DNA of 64,000 nt from Terriglobia bacterium (GTDB taxonomy: Bacteria > Acidobacteriota > Terriglobia > Bryobacterales > Bryobacteraceae). Both the position numbers and the translations under genes were made by a program. Under the pieces are notes generated by a model. That model was given only the letters and a program-made list of their open reading frames with translations, did not search any database and was not told the DNA's origin. The DNA lies in assembly GCA_020073305.1 (NCBI GenBank), contig JAIQFK010000002.1, positions 124,001 through 188,000 of the forward strand, given 5' to 3'. Each line of letters opens with the position of its first letter. Within the stretch, counting starts at the first letter, position 1. Below, piece after piece: positions 24,783-33,865 of the stretch.

Positions 24783-26117
24783 ATGATCCGCATCGCCAAC
24801 GGCCAGGGTTTCTGGGGCGACTGGCTGGAAGCTCCGGTACGCCTCGTCGAACAGGGTCCCATCGACTACCTCACGCTGGACTACCTCGCCGAAGTCACCA
24901 TGTCGATCCTGCAGAAACAACGGCAGGCGGATCCCTCCCTCGGCTATGCTCGGGATTTCCCGCCGCTGATCGGCCGCATCGCCAAATCCATGCTCGACCG
25001 CAACGTGCGCGTGATCGCCAACGCCGGCGGCGTGAATCCCATCGCGTGCGCGGAAGCGGTCCGCAAAGCCGCGCCGGGTATCAAAGTGGCCATCGTTCTC
25101 GGAGACGATGTCTTCGGCCGCATTGACGAATTCCTCGCCAAGGGCTACCGGATGGCCAACCTCGATACCGGGGAGCCGGTCACCGCCGTCCGCGACAGAA
25201 TCCTCAGCGCCAACGCCTATAGCGGCGCTTTTCCGCTCGCTGATGCGCTCGCAACTGGAGCGCACGTCGTGCTCGCCGGTCGCGCTGCCGATCCCGCTCT
25301 GGCGCTCGCGCCCATGATTCACCACTTCGGCTGGGGCGCGATCGATTGGGACAAACTCGCCTCGGGCTCGGTCGCGGGTCACATTATTGAGTGCGGCACG
25401 CAGACCACCGGCGGCAACTGCCAGGTCGACTGGCAAACCATCCCCGACATGGGCAACATCGGCTATCCCATCGTCGAAGCCGAGCCGGATGGAACTTTCG
25501 TCGTCACCAAACACCCGCGCACCGGCGGGCGCGTTCATTCCGACGTGGTCAAAGAGCAGTTGCTCTACGAATTGGGCGACCCGAAAAACTTCATCGCTCC
25601 CGACTGCATCGCCGACTTCACGACGATTCATCTGGAAGACATAGGCCCCGACCGCGTGCGCGTCTCCGGCGTCCGAGGCCGTGACCGGCCCGCGAATCTC
25701 AAGCTCTCGATCAGCTATGCCAACGGCTGGAAGGCCATGGGCACGATGGTCTACAGTTGGCCGCAGGCCCTCGAAAAAGCCCGTATCGCGGACCGCATTG
25801 TTCGGACCCGCCTGGAATCGCTTGGCCTGCGTTTCGAAGAGATCTACACCGAATTTCTTGGCTCGAGCGCATGTCACGGCCCGGTTGCCCACGCCTGCCC
25901 CGATCCGCCCGAAGTGCAGCTACGCATCGGCGTGCGCGGCGACGATCGAAAAGCCGTAGACCGATTCACCCGCGAGCTGATCCCGCTGGTGCTCAGCGGC
26001 CCTCCGGGCGCTACTGGCTACGGCGAAGGCCGCCCGCCGGTTCGCGAGATTGTGGCGTACTGGCCGGCACTGATTCCGCGTGAGGAGATCCGGCCTTCCA
26101 TCGAGGTACTGGGATGA
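24783..26117 (+). CDS. AtuA-family (DUF1446) acyclic terpene utilization protein
   Basis: The protein (444 residues) starts MIRIANGQGFWGDWLEAP and has the AtuA/DUF1446 hallmarks DYLTLDYLAEVTMSIL, VIANAGGVNP, ADALATGAHVVLAGRAADPAL, ECGTQTTGGNCQVDW and NIGYPI. In Pseudomonas, AtuA belongs to the citronellol/geraniol degradation cluster with the geranyl-CoA carboxylase AtuCF; the exact reaction is not established. Here it follows a carboxyltransferase subunit and overlaps the small AtuA-like gene by four bases (ATGA), the usual trio. A function in acyl-CoA catabolism of branched or terpenoid acids is likely. Confidence 0.87.
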   Translation: MIRIANGQGFWGDWLEAPVRLVEQGPIDYLTLDYLAEVTMSILQKQRQADPSLGYARDFPPLIGRIAKSMLDRNVRVIANAGGVNPIACAEAVRKAAPGIKVAIVLGDDVFGRIDEFLAKGYRMANLDTGEPVTAVRDRILSANAYSGAFPLADALATGAHVVLAGRAADPALALAPMIHHFGWGAIDWDKLASGSVAGHIIECGTQTTGGNCQVDWQTIPDMGNIGYPIVEAEPDGTFVVTKHPRTGGRVHSDVVKEQLLYELGDPKNFIAPDCIADFTTIHLEDIGPDRVRVSGVRGRDRPANLKLSISYANGWKAMGTMVYSWPQALEKARIADRIVRTRLESLGLRFEEIYTEFLGSSACHGPVAHACPDPPEVQLRIGVRGDDRKAVDRFTRELIPLVLSGPPGATGYGEGRPPVREIVAYWPALIPREEIRPSIEVLG

Positions 26118-26431
26118 AAGTGCCGCTCGCAAAAATCGCGCACACCCGTTCCGGCGATAAGGGCGACACGTGCAACGTCGGCGTCATCGTCTATGACGCC
26201 CGTTATTATCCGGCGCTGGTCCGCGAACTGACCGCCGAGCGCGTGAAATCATTTTTCGGGGAATGGGTAAAAGGGAAAGTCGAGCGCTTCGAGCTGCCGA
26301 ACCTGGGCGCGTTGAATTTTCTGCTACACGAAGCGCTGGGCGGTGGCGGCACGGTATCGCTCCGCATCGACGCTCAAGGCAAAACGTTCGGAGCAGCCCT
26401 TTTGCGCCTGGAGATCGACATAAGTGAGTGA
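26114..26431 (+). CDS. small AtuA-like C-terminal domain protein
   Basis: The 105-residue protein begins MKVPLAKIAHTRSGDKGDTC, continuing NVGVIVYD, the mark of the small alpha/beta domain that follows AtuA either as a separate gene or fused to it. NLGALNFLLHEALGGGGTVSLR is also conserved. Its ATG overlaps the AtuA stop (ATGA), so the two are made together and probably form a complex. The reaction is unknown. It ends the operon. Confidence 0.87.
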   Translation: MKVPLAKIAHTRSGDKGDTCNVGVIVYDARYYPALVRELTAERVKSFFGEWVKGKVERFELPNLGALNFLLHEALGGGGTVSLRIDAQGKTFGAALLRLEIDISE

Positions 26432-26491
26432 CATGACCACAATATGTAGCGTATTTTTCAAGAAAGACCCACAATCATGTACCAAATATCC

Positions 26492-26520
26492 TTTACTTTT
26501 TTAGGGTTAGAGCTTAGTAT
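26492..26520 (+). promoter_or_regulatory. candidate smc promoter
   Basis: TTTACT (26492-26497) and TAGTAT (26515-26520) are 17 bases apart, each matching the sigma-70 consensus at four of six positions, in an AT-rich stretch about 45 bases before the smc start. Confidence 0.4.
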
Positions 26521-26552
26521 GGTCACAATCAGCAGGCCTGCCGGCCTGCCAT

Positions 26553-26566
26553 GGAGGTAGGGTTTG
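26553..26566 (+). promoter_or_regulatory. ribosome-binding site selecting a TTG start for smc
   Basis: GGAGG (26553-26557) lies six bases before TTG (26564-26566). No ATG or GTG is available in frame at the conserved N-terminus, so this strong Shine-Dalgarno sequence decides the start. Confidence 0.75.
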
Positions 26567-29500
26567 CTACGGCTAAAGCGGTTGGAGCTGCATGGTTTCA
26601 AATCCTTTTGCGATCGCACGGAACTCCGATTTAACGGCGGCGGCATCGCGGCCATTGTCGGTCCGAATGGCTGCGGGAAGTCGAATCTCAGCGACGCGAT
26701 CAGTTGGGTGTTGGGCGAACAATCGGCCAAGAGCCTGCGCGGCACTCGTATGGAAGACGTGATCTTCAACGGAACGCGCGACCGCAAAGCGACGGGCATG
26801 GCCGCCGTCACTATGACCCTGGTGGATCCAACCGGCCAGCATCAGCATCCCACCACCGGAACGCGGCACCCCGAGAATGAGATCACCATCACGCGGCGGC
26901 TGTTCCGCTCCGGCGAAAGCGAATACCTCATCGACGGTCACGCGGCCCGGCTCCGCGACATTCAGGACTTGTTCATGGGCACGGGACTAGGACCGGAAAG
27001 CTACGCCATCATCGAGCAGGGACGCATCGGCCAGATTCTCAGCTCGCGGCCGCAAGACCGGCGCGCAGTGATGGAAGAGGCCGCCGGCATCAGCAAATTC
27101 AAAACGCGCAAGCGGCTGGCGGAAGCCAAACTGGAAAGCGCCCGGCAGAACCTGGCGCGTGTATTCGACATCCTGGAAGAGGTGACGCGCCAGCTCAATT
27201 CGCTCAAGCGCCAGGCCTCCAAGACACGGCGCTATGGCGAGCTGAAAGGCGAGATGGATGCGAAGCTTCGGCTGGTGCTCGCTGCCAGGTTCCAGCAACT
27301 CGAGCGGGAAGCGGCTAAAGCCGCTCTCGACCTGAACCTGGCTTCCAACGAACTGCGGACGCTCTCGGAGGACGTTACTGCCAATGAGCAGGAACGCGAG
27401 CGTCTGCAGAACTCTCTGTTCGACACCGAATCGCGCCTGACCGGTCTGCGTTCTCAACTTGCCGCGTTGCAGGTGGAAGCCGAGCGCACGCGCGGGCGTT
27501 TGGAAGCGCAGGTTCGGGAAACCGGCGCCATTGAAGAGCGCATCACGCAGGGCGAGCGCGAAGTGCAGGAGCTCGAAACGCGTTCGGGCGAGCTTGCCGC
27601 CGAGCGGGACACTCACGGCGCGGCGGTCGACAAGTTCGATCGCCAGATCAGCGGCGCGCGCGAGCGCATGCTCCAGAAAAACGAGGCTCGTGAGAGTCTC
27701 CAAACCCGCCTGGCGGATCAGGAGAAATCCATAGAAGACGGGCGCATGGTGGTGCTGCGCCTGATGGGTGAGATCTCCACGATTCAGAATCAGCTCGCGC
27801 AAATCGACGAGTACCTGGCGGGGATCGAGCGGGAAACCGCGCGCGCCCAAAAGGAAGAGCAGTCCGCCGCCGCAGAAATCGAGCGGCTGGCCGCGGCCCG
27901 CAAGCAGCTTTCAGAAACCATGGTGCGCCGCCAAATGGACCTGGAAGCCGTTTCGGGCGAGCGCCGCCACACCGAGGAGGAGCTGGGTGCACAGAAAGCG
28001 GCAGCCGCTGAATTGCGCGCCCAAATCGACACCGTTCGCAGCGATTGTTCGCATCTCGCAGCGCGCAAAACGTCGCTCCAAGACATTCTTTCTCACCGCG
28101 CCTACTCTACCGAACCGGTCAAGCGTCTTTTTGGCGCAACAGACGCCGACGTCTTCAAGCCTCTGGGTCTTCTGGCTGATTTCGTCGAGGTCGACCCGGC
28201 ATATGAGCGAGCGGCGGAAGAATTTCTACACGACGAGCTGGAGTATGTGGTGGTGGAGGACTGGGGGCAGGCCGAGCAGGGCATGAGCGTGCTGCGCGGC
28301 GGTTCCGAAGGCCGCGCCACCTTCCTGGTGCACAACGGGGCGAGCGTTCAGCCTGCACAAGCAGAATCGGTGGCCAGCCTGCCGCGCCTCACCGATTATC
28401 TTCGCCTCACCAACGGCCTGGCGCATCGCGCTCTCGACCTGCTGCCGCGCCTGGCAAACTGCCGCATCGCGCAGGATCACGCGGAGGCGCAGCGGCTGGC
28501 GGAAGAGAATCCCGATTTCTATTTTCTGTTGCCTGACGGCCTGTGCTATCACGGCCGCACGCTTTCCGGGGGCAAGAAGGCGGCCGGCGGACCGCTGGTG
28601 ATGAAGCGCGAACTGCGCGAGCTGACTGGCACGCTCGCTGTCCGGGAAAGGGAATTGGAAGAGCAGGTGGCGCGCGCCGATGCGCTCGAGCGCGAGATCG
28701 GCCTGCTTGAAAGCGAGTTGGAACGGTTGCGCACGCTGCAACAAGCGGGCGAGAAGGACTCGCTCGCCCTCGATCACGAAATGCGCAAGCTGTCCGAGGA
28801 AACGGCTCGATCCAACGCGCGCGTTTCGGTGGCGCGTCTTGACCTGGAACGTCTGCGCCGTGAATCGGAGCGCTCCATCGAGCAGCGCGACGCGAATCGC
28901 CAAGCCGTGTCGGAAAAGGAAACGCAGCGCACCGGGCGCGAGCAGGAACTGACCGCGCTAAGCGAGGAGATGGAAACGCTCGAAGCCGAGGCGGCGCATC
29001 TGGCCGAGGAGCACGCGGCTTTGCGGGTGGAACTGGCGGGGCTCGAAGAACGGCACCGCGCCGAGCGGGCCTCCATGGCGCGAGTCGAAGGGCAGTTGGC
29101 CGAAGTCAACGGCCGCCGTGAAGAACTCACGCGCGAGATCGAGCGGCTGGGCATCGAGCGCGCGCGCCTGCTGGCCGATAACATCGAACTCGATCGCAAA
29201 TCCGCCGCGCTGACGGGTGAGATGCAGACCGCCGAAGCAGAGGTCAACCGGCTGGCGTTCGAGGAATCGCAGCTTCGCGAAATGCTCGCGGAGACTGAAG
29301 AAAAGCTGAAGACGTTACGCGTCGAAGTCGAGACCGCGCATCACAAGCGCTCCGAGATCGAAGTCGAGCTGGTGCGGAAACAGGGAGATTTGAAGTACCT
29401 CGACGAGACCAGCCGGAAAGAGCTCAACACGCCGGTCGCCGAGCTGATGCCGGGCGAAGAGGCTCTTCCCGATGGCGAGGCGCTGGCCGAAGTCGAGCGC

Positions 29501-30163
29501 CAGTACGACGAGATCCGCGCGCGCATTGAGGCGCTCGGTCCCATCAATCCGCAGGCGCTCGAAGAATTTCAGGAATGCCAGCAGCGCCATGAGTTCTTGA
29601 GCGTGCAGCGGCAGGACCTGATTGACTCCATCCGCGACACCGAACGCGCCATTCAGGAGATCGACGAAGTTTCGCGCCAGAAATTCGCCGAAGCGTTCGA
29701 AGCCATCAACGCCAATTTCCGCGAAGCCTTCCTGACGTTATTCGGCGGCGGCTCGGGCGAGATGCGGCTCACCGATGAAACCAACATCGCCGAATCCGGC
29801 ATCGACATCGTCGCCTCGCCTCCCGGCAAGAAACTGCAAAACGTGCTCTTGCTCTCGGGCGGCGAAAAAGCGCTGGCCGCGCTGGCCCTGCTGATGGCCA
29901 TCTTCCGTTATCAACCCAGCCCGTTCTGCATCCTCGACGAAGTGGACGCGCCGCTCGACGAATCCAACATCGGCCGCCTCATGCGCCTCCTGCGCGAAAT
30001 GTCCGCCGGCACGCAGTTCGTCATCATCACCCATTCGAAGAAGACCATGGAATCCGCGCAAGCCATGTACGGCGTGACCATGCAAGAGCCCGGAGTTTCA
30101 AGGTTGGTCTCGGTGAAATTCGAAGGCGTCGCAGCGAGCGTGGCAGCGGCGCCAGCGGCGTAG
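26564..30163 (+). CDS. smc: chromosome segregation ATPase SMC
   Basis: SMC is the ring-forming ATPase of the ScpA-ScpB condensin that organises and segregates the nucleoid. The 1199-residue protein has the N-terminal head MLRLKRLELHGFKSFCDRTE with Walker A GPNGCGKS (33-40), two long coiled coils, a hinge at about 510-660, and the C-terminal head with signature LLSGGEKALAALALL and Walker B FCILDEVDAPLDESN. Length is normal. The start is TTG with GGAGG six bases upstream. It is monocistronic here; scpA and scpB are not in the window. It lies about 13 kb from dnaA. Confidence 0.97.
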   Translation: MLRLKRLELHGFKSFCDRTELRFNGGGIAAIVGPNGCGKSNLSDAISWVLGEQSAKSLRGTRMEDVIFNGTRDRKATGMAAVTMTLVDPTGQHQHPTTGTRHPENEITITRRLFRSGESEYLIDGHAARLRDIQDLFMGTGLGPESYAIIEQGRIGQILSSRPQDRRAVMEEAAGISKFKTRKRLAEAKLESARQNLARVFDILEEVTRQLNSLKRQASKTRRYGELKGEMDAKLRLVLAARFQQLEREAAKAALDLNLASNELRTLSEDVTANEQERERLQNSLFDTESRLTGLRSQLAALQVEAERTRGRLEAQVRETGAIEERITQGEREVQELETRSGELAAERDTHGAAVDKFDRQISGARERMLQKNEARESLQTRLADQEKSIEDGRMVVLRLMGEISTIQNQLAQIDEYLAGIERETARAQKEEQSAAAEIERLAAARKQLSETMVRRQMDLEAVSGERRHTEEELGAQKAAAAELRAQIDTVRSDCSHLAARKTSLQDILSHRAYSTEPVKRLFGATDADVFKPLGLLADFVEVDPAYERAAEEFLHDELEYVVVEDWGQAEQGMSVLRGGSEGRATFLVHNGASVQPAQAESVASLPRLTDYLRLTNGLAHRALDLLPRLANCRIAQDHAEAQRLAEENPDFYFLLPDGLCYHGRTLSGGKKAAGGPLVMKRELRELTGTLAVRERELEEQVARADALEREIGLLESELERLRTLQQAGEKDSLALDHEMRKLSEETARSNARVSVARLDLERLRRESERSIEQRDANRQAVSEKETQRTGREQELTALSEEMETLEAEAAHLAEEHAALRVELAGLEERHRAERASMARVEGQLAEVNGRREELTREIERLGIERARLLADNIELDRKSAALTGEMQTAEAEVNRLAFEESQLREMLAETEEKLKTLRVEVETAHHKRSEIEVELVRKQGDLKYLDETSRKELNTPVAELMPGEEALPDGEALAEVERQYDEIRARIEALGPINPQALEEFQECQQRHEFLSVQRQDLIDSIRDTERAIQEIDEVSRQKFAEAFEAINANFREAFLTLFGGGSGEMRLTDETNIAESGIDIVASPPGKKLQNVLLLSGGEKALAALALLMAIFRYQPSPFCILDEVDAPLDESNIGRLMRLLREMSAGTQFVIITHSKKTMESAQAMYGVTMQEPGVSRLVSVKFEGVAASVAAAPAA

Positions 30164-30282
30164 GGCAGCCAATCAGCGACTATCTGTGATTCCGGCCTAG
30201 ACGTCGGCTCAGCTTCTAGAGCGATTCTCGTCCGTTCCCCAACGCGTTTGTCGAGAGCCTTCTAAGTGCTAACATTCATTGA

Positions 30283-30567
30283 GTGTCGCCTTCATTGCGC
30301 AAGTTCCTTCGCGCGAGTATTTGGGTAGTGCTGGGCCTTTGCTTCATTCTCGACGGTGCGATAGGAGAGTGGGCAATCTCGGGTAGCGGCGACGTTGGTT
30401 ATGTTGACGAGGCGGGACGATGGGGGATGCCCCAACCTCCGCTCTTCTCAGCGGTTTGGATGCCGATTACTGGCTTTGTGTTTTTTCAGGGAATTCTGAT
30501 CTTTACCCAAATCCGATTACGCGGAGTCAAGGACGTTTCGGACTCGATATTTCAGCCAACAAAGTAA
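30283..30567 (+). CDS. small hypothetical membrane protein
   Basis: From GTG at 30283 the product is 94 residues with two hydrophobic segments (about 10-28 and 52-76) separated by a polar loop and followed by a short basic, polar tail. No family is recognised, and no good ribosome-binding site precedes the GTG. Length, hydrophobic pattern and position between smc and a convergent regulator make it plausible but unproven. Confidence 0.4.
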   Translation: MSPSLRKFLRASIWVVLGLCFILDGAIGEWAISGSGDVGYVDEAGRWGMPQPPLFSAVWMPITGFVFFQGILIFTQIRLRGVKDVSDSIFQPTK

Positions 30568-30621
30568 GATTAAGAGAGCGACAAAAAGCGGCCTGTTTGC
30601 GCTCAATTTGGCTAGCAGCTC

Positions 30622-30936
30622 CTAGGCCGCCCCTCTCAGCGCCCTGTCCACCGCCTTCGGGTCCCGCGCAATCACCAGGAGGTAGGCGCGCGCGGCGCTC
30701 TCTGGCTTCCGGCGGCCCTGCTCCCAATCCTGAACGGCGCGCGGACTGAATCCGAAACGCCTGGCGAATTCTGCCTGAGAGAGTCCTAGCCTCTTGCGGA
30801 TAGCAATGACGTCAACCTGGCGAGGGACTTTGACCTCATACTCCTCGAGTTCCAGTTCGCCTTTCGCATGCGCCACCATTTCTTTCGCGGCAGCGATCAG
30901 GCGTTTGCCTAGAGCAGAGTGCTTCTTCTTAGCCAT
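30622..30936 (-). CDS. XRE-family helix-turn-helix protein, antitoxin-like, apparently solitary
   Basis: From ATG at 30936 (MAKKKHSALGKRL) the protein is 104 residues. The C-terminal half is a lambda-repressor-like HTH: DVIAIRKRLGLSQAEFARRF, then SPRAVQDWEQGRRKPES and ARAYLLVIARDP. This is the layout of HigA/NadS-type antitoxins, whose toxin gene normally sits just upstream. Here the upstream space is under 200 bases and filled by a palindromic repeat, so no toxin gene is present. It may be an orphan antitoxin or a plain regulator. The frame is open for another 28 codons upstream but without family similarity. Confidence 0.75.
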   Translation of the reverse strand: MAKKKHSALGKRLIAAAKEMVAHAKGELELEEYEVKVPRQVDVIAIRKRLGLSQAEFARRFGFSPRAVQDWEQGRRKPESAARAYLLVIARDPKAVDRALRGAA

Positions 30937-31032
30937 TCCATTTACCTTCCATCTTTCACTGTAGGGCAATGCCATCTGCATGTTAAAGTGCAGACTCGAG
31001 CGATGAATTTGCTCCCACATGGCTCAGCAGTT

Positions 31033-31137
31033 GTAGCGCAGGCCCACGCCTGATTTTGGCGGGGACCTGCGGCTTTTTGCCGAGATCGTAGAAAAAGCCG
31101 CAGGTCTCCGGCAAAAACGGCCGTAGACCTGCGCTAC
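31033..31137. repeat. 105-bp palindromic repeat element, full copy
   Basis: Two inverted copies of a unit of about 46 bases meet around a 13-base centre. The outer ends are GTAGCGCAGG (31033-31042) and CCTGCGCTAC (31128-31137). The inner arms GACCTGCGGCTTTTT (31064-31078) and its exact complement (31092-31106) form a 15-bp stem. A single unit of the same family occurs at 37851-37896. The element provides the stop codon (TAG at 31136..31134) of the adjacent phosphohexomutase gene. It resembles REP/BIME or MITE-like dispersed elements, and the T-run after the stem could also terminate transcription. Confidence 0.85.
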
Positions 31138-32492
31138 CCGAACAACCCCAGCACTTCCCGATACAGCCTCTCCACCTGCTCGTCGCTCTTGGCCTCCGCG
31201 GCGACGCGCAGCAACGGCTCGGTGTTTGAGGCGCGCACGTGGATCCAGGCGTCGGGCAATAGGAGCTTGAGGCCGTCGGAGCGGTCCTTCTCGGCATTCG
31301 GAAAGCGCGCCTCCAGGCTCTGCATCAGCGGGCCGAGCAGGCCATGCTCGAACGCCACCTTCCCGTATCTGCGGAAATATTTCGGCAGGCGGGCGGCGAG
31401 GGTGGAGATCTTTTCGCCGGTTTCCGCCATGCGGTCGAGCAGGAACGCCATGCCGGTGTAACTGTCGCGGCAGAGATGCACCGGCGGAAAAATGATGCCG
31501 CCGTTCGCGCCTTCGCCGCCGATCACCGCATTCACCGCCTGCATGGTCTCCACCACGTTGGCTTCGCCGACGGGCGTGCGGTACACACGCCGGCCGTGTG
31601 CGCGAGCGACGTCATCGATCGCCAAAGAGGTCGTCAGGTTGACGACGACGTCTCCGGGCAGCCGGCCGAGCGCCGCATCCACTGCCAGCGCGAGTACGTC
31701 GTCGTTGTCCAGCACGAAGCCGGTTTCATCGATCACCGCCAGGCGGTCGCCGTCGGGGTCCTGCGCAAATCCGATATCACGATGGCAACTCCGCACCAGT
31801 TCCGCGATTTCGCCCAGCGTTTCCGCTTTCGGCTCGGCTTCACGCGGGAAGGGCTGGGTGGGATCGATCGCAATGGCCTCCAGTTCGCAGCCGAGCATGT
31901 CGCGCAGAAATCCCGGCGTGGTGACAGCGCCCGCGCCATTCACGGCATCGAGCGCCACGCGAAACTTGCGGGCGCGGATGCGCGCGGCATCCACGTGCGC
32001 CAGCACCTTCTGGAAATGAAGCTTGGGCGCCGAGTCGTAGTCCGTGATCACACGGCGCATTTCTTCGTTCGTCGCCTGGCGAAAATCGCTCTGATGGTAA
32101 AGATCCAGCAGTTCCGCGCGCTCGTAATTGTTGAAGAACAGCCCCTGCGCGTTGAACAACTTCAGCGCGTTATATTCGGGCGGATTATGCGAGGCGGTCA
32201 CGGCCATGCCGCCTTGGGCGTGCGTGGCCGCGACGTAGATCTGGATAGTCGGCGTGGGCAGGATGCCGACTTTGACCACCTCGCATCCGGCCGCCAGCAA
32301 GCCGCAGGCCACCGCGTGCGTGATCATCTCACCCGAGGCCCGTGTGTCGCGCCCCAGCACCACGCGCCCGCCGCCCACATAGGTTCCGAAGGCCTGCGCA
32401 AACGAGCAGGCCAGCGCCGGCGTCAGAAATTCGCCCACCACCCCGCGAATTCCCGATACGCCGATCTTCAGCAGATGTTCGCGCCGCGGCAT
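31134..32492 (-). CDS. phosphohexomutase (phosphoglucosamine/phosphomannomutase family), copy 1
   Basis: The 452-residue enzyme begins MPRREHLLKIGVSGIRGVVG. It has the catalytic phosphoserine S101 (VTASHNPPEYNALK), the metal loop DPDGDR, the sugar-binding loop GGEGANGG and the phosphate-binding loop RASNTEPLLR. All four alpha-D-phosphohexomutase motifs are intact. The probable role is to isomerise glucosamine-, mannose- or glucose-6-phosphate to the 1-phosphate for nucleotide-sugar synthesis; the sequence does not decide which. ATG at 32492 overlaps the stop of its paralogue by one base (TGATG). The stop lies inside the palindromic repeat. Confidence 0.88.
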   Translation of the reverse strand: MPRREHLLKIGVSGIRGVVGEFLTPALACSFAQAFGTYVGGGRVVLGRDTRASGEMITHAVACGLLAAGCEVVKVGILPTPTIQIYVAATHAQGGMAVTASHNPPEYNALKLFNAQGLFFNNYERAELLDLYHQSDFRQATNEEMRRVITDYDSAPKLHFQKVLAHVDAARIRARKFRVALDAVNGAGAVTTPGFLRDMLGCELEAIAIDPTQPFPREAEPKAETLGEIAELVRSCHRDIGFAQDPDGDRLAVIDETGFVLDNDDVLALAVDAALGRLPGDVVVNLTTSLAIDDVARAHGRRVYRTPVGEANVVETMQAVNAVIGGEGANGGIIFPPVHLCRDSYTGMAFLLDRMAETGEKISTLAARLPKYFRRYGKVAFEHGLLGPLMQSLEARFPNAEKDRSDGLKLLLPDAWIHVRASNTEPLLRVAAEAKSDEQVERLYREVLGLFG

Positions 32493-33865
32493 CAGGCATG
32501 GCTCCGGACGTGCTCGACGAGCGCCTCGTACAGATCGCGCGGGGCCTCGCCGCGTTGCTCGCAAATGATGCGCACCACCGGCTCGGTCTGGCTCACACGC
32601 ACGTGGAACCAGCGGTCCGGCCAATCCACGCGCAACCCGTCGACCATGCTCGCGCGCCCGTCGTGATAAAGCTCGCGCAGCGCGGCCAGCAACGCCGGAA
32701 TGCGGTGTGTGACCAGCGGCACTTGTCCTTTCAGAATGGAATATTTCGGATAGGCGGCGAGAATTCCCGAAAGCTTTTCGCCGCGCTCGCGCATCATGGA
32801 GAGCACCGCCAGCATGGCGGCGATTCCGTCGTAGACGAAACGGAACTGCGGCATCATGATGGCGCCCGTTCCTTCGCCCGCGAGAGCGATCTGCTCGGGC
32901 CGGTAGATGGAGAGCGCATCGATGGCCGCCTGCCGTCCCACGGCGACGCGCACCACTTCGCCCGCGTGACGCGCGGCGATCTCATCCACCAGCGCGGTGG
33001 TCGAGCAATTGGTAATGACCAGCTTCCCCGCCCCGCGCGGCAGCAGATAATCGGCCAGCAAGGGCAGCACCATCTCTTCGGAAACCGCCGTGCCGTCTTC
33101 GGTGGCGAAGGCCACGCGGTCGGAATCCGCATCGAAGAGGAATCCGGCGTCGGCCCCGAGCGGCTTCATCAGCGGCGCAAGCTGCAGCGCGACCATCTCC
33201 TTGTTCGTGGCCGGCTCGTGCGCGAACGCCACCCCCTGCATTTTTTCATTGATCAGAATGATGCCCAGCCCGAAGCGCTCGTTGATCCGTCGCAGGACCA
33301 GCGCGGACGTGCCGCTACAGCAATCCACCACCACGCGGAACTTGCGCAGCGCGCTGAAATCGAACACCGCGGCCACTTCGTCTAGGTAAGGGTCCAGAGC
33401 GTTCGCTTCGGTCCGCAGTTTGCCGAGCTGGTTCCACTCGACGAAGCTGAATTTCTTCAGATGGTAGATGTCGAGCAGTTCGTTGGCTTCCGCCGTGGAA
33501 AGATAGATGCCATTGCGTCCGAAAAACTTGAGCGCGTTCCACTCCGCGCCGTTGTGGCTGGCGCCGATGGAGATGGCGCCTGCCGCATCCATGCGCCGGA
33601 TGGCGTGCTGGATCACCGGAGTCGGTGCGATACCGAGATCGATCACGTCCCTGCCACACGCGAGCAGCGCGGCTACCACGCCTTCACGAATCATGACGCC
33701 GCTGGCGCGCGGGTCGCGGCCGATGATGACGGCCTTGCCCGGTTCGAGAAACGTGCCGAAGGCCGATGCAAAATCCAACACGTGCGCCGCGGTCAGGCCT
33801 CCGCCCACCACGCCGCGCAGCCCCACTTGCGAAATGCGCAGCGACCTGGCGGCGGCGACGGCCAC
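32492..33865 (-). CDS. phosphohexomutase, divergent copy 2
   Basis: This 457-residue paralogue keeps phosphoserine S103 (IGASHNGAEWNALKFF), the three metal aspartates in altered form (DADSDR in place of DGDxDR), the sugar loop AGEGTGAIMMP and the phosphate loop RVSQTEPVVR. It is clearly related to, but far diverged from, the gene that follows it. GTG at 33865 directly follows the stop of the CBM9-like gene (TAAGTG), and the stop overlaps the next start. Two adjacent phosphohexomutases may handle different sugars or act as a heteromer. Confidence 0.87.
   Translation of the reverse strand: MAVAAARSLRISQVGLRGVVGGGLTAAHVLDFASAFGTFLEPGKAVIIGRDPRASGVMIREGVVAALLACGRDVIDLGIAPTPVIQHAIRRMDAAGAISIGASHNGAEWNALKFFGRNGIYLSTAEANELLDIYHLKKFSFVEWNQLGKLRTEANALDPYLDEVAAVFDFSALRKFRVVVDCCSGTSALVLRRINERFGLGIILINEKMQGVAFAHEPATNKEMVALQLAPLMKPLGADAGFLFDADSDRVAFATEDGTAVSEEMVLPLLADYLLPRGAGKLVITNCSTTALVDEIAARHAGEVVRVAVGRQAAIDALSIYRPEQIALAGEGTGAIMMPQFRFVYDGIAAMLAVLSMMRERGEKLSGILAAYPKYSILKGQVPLVTHRIPALLAALRELYHDGRASMVDGLRVDWPDRWFHVRVSQTEPVVRIICEQRGEAPRDLYEALVEHVRSHA

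Noticed and set aside
23606-25892. Long minus-strand open frames opposite the carboxyltransferase and AtuA genes
   Set aside because: Both are mirror frames of well-identified plus-strand genes with third-position GC bias.
26432-26563. Short gene starting with ATG at about 26433
   Set aside because: The frame is very short and AT-rich; promoter boxes for smc explain the region better.
32492-33865. Inactive, degenerate phosphohexomutase
   Set aside because: Although motifs are altered, the phosphoserine, three metal aspartates, sugar loop and phosphate loop are all retained.
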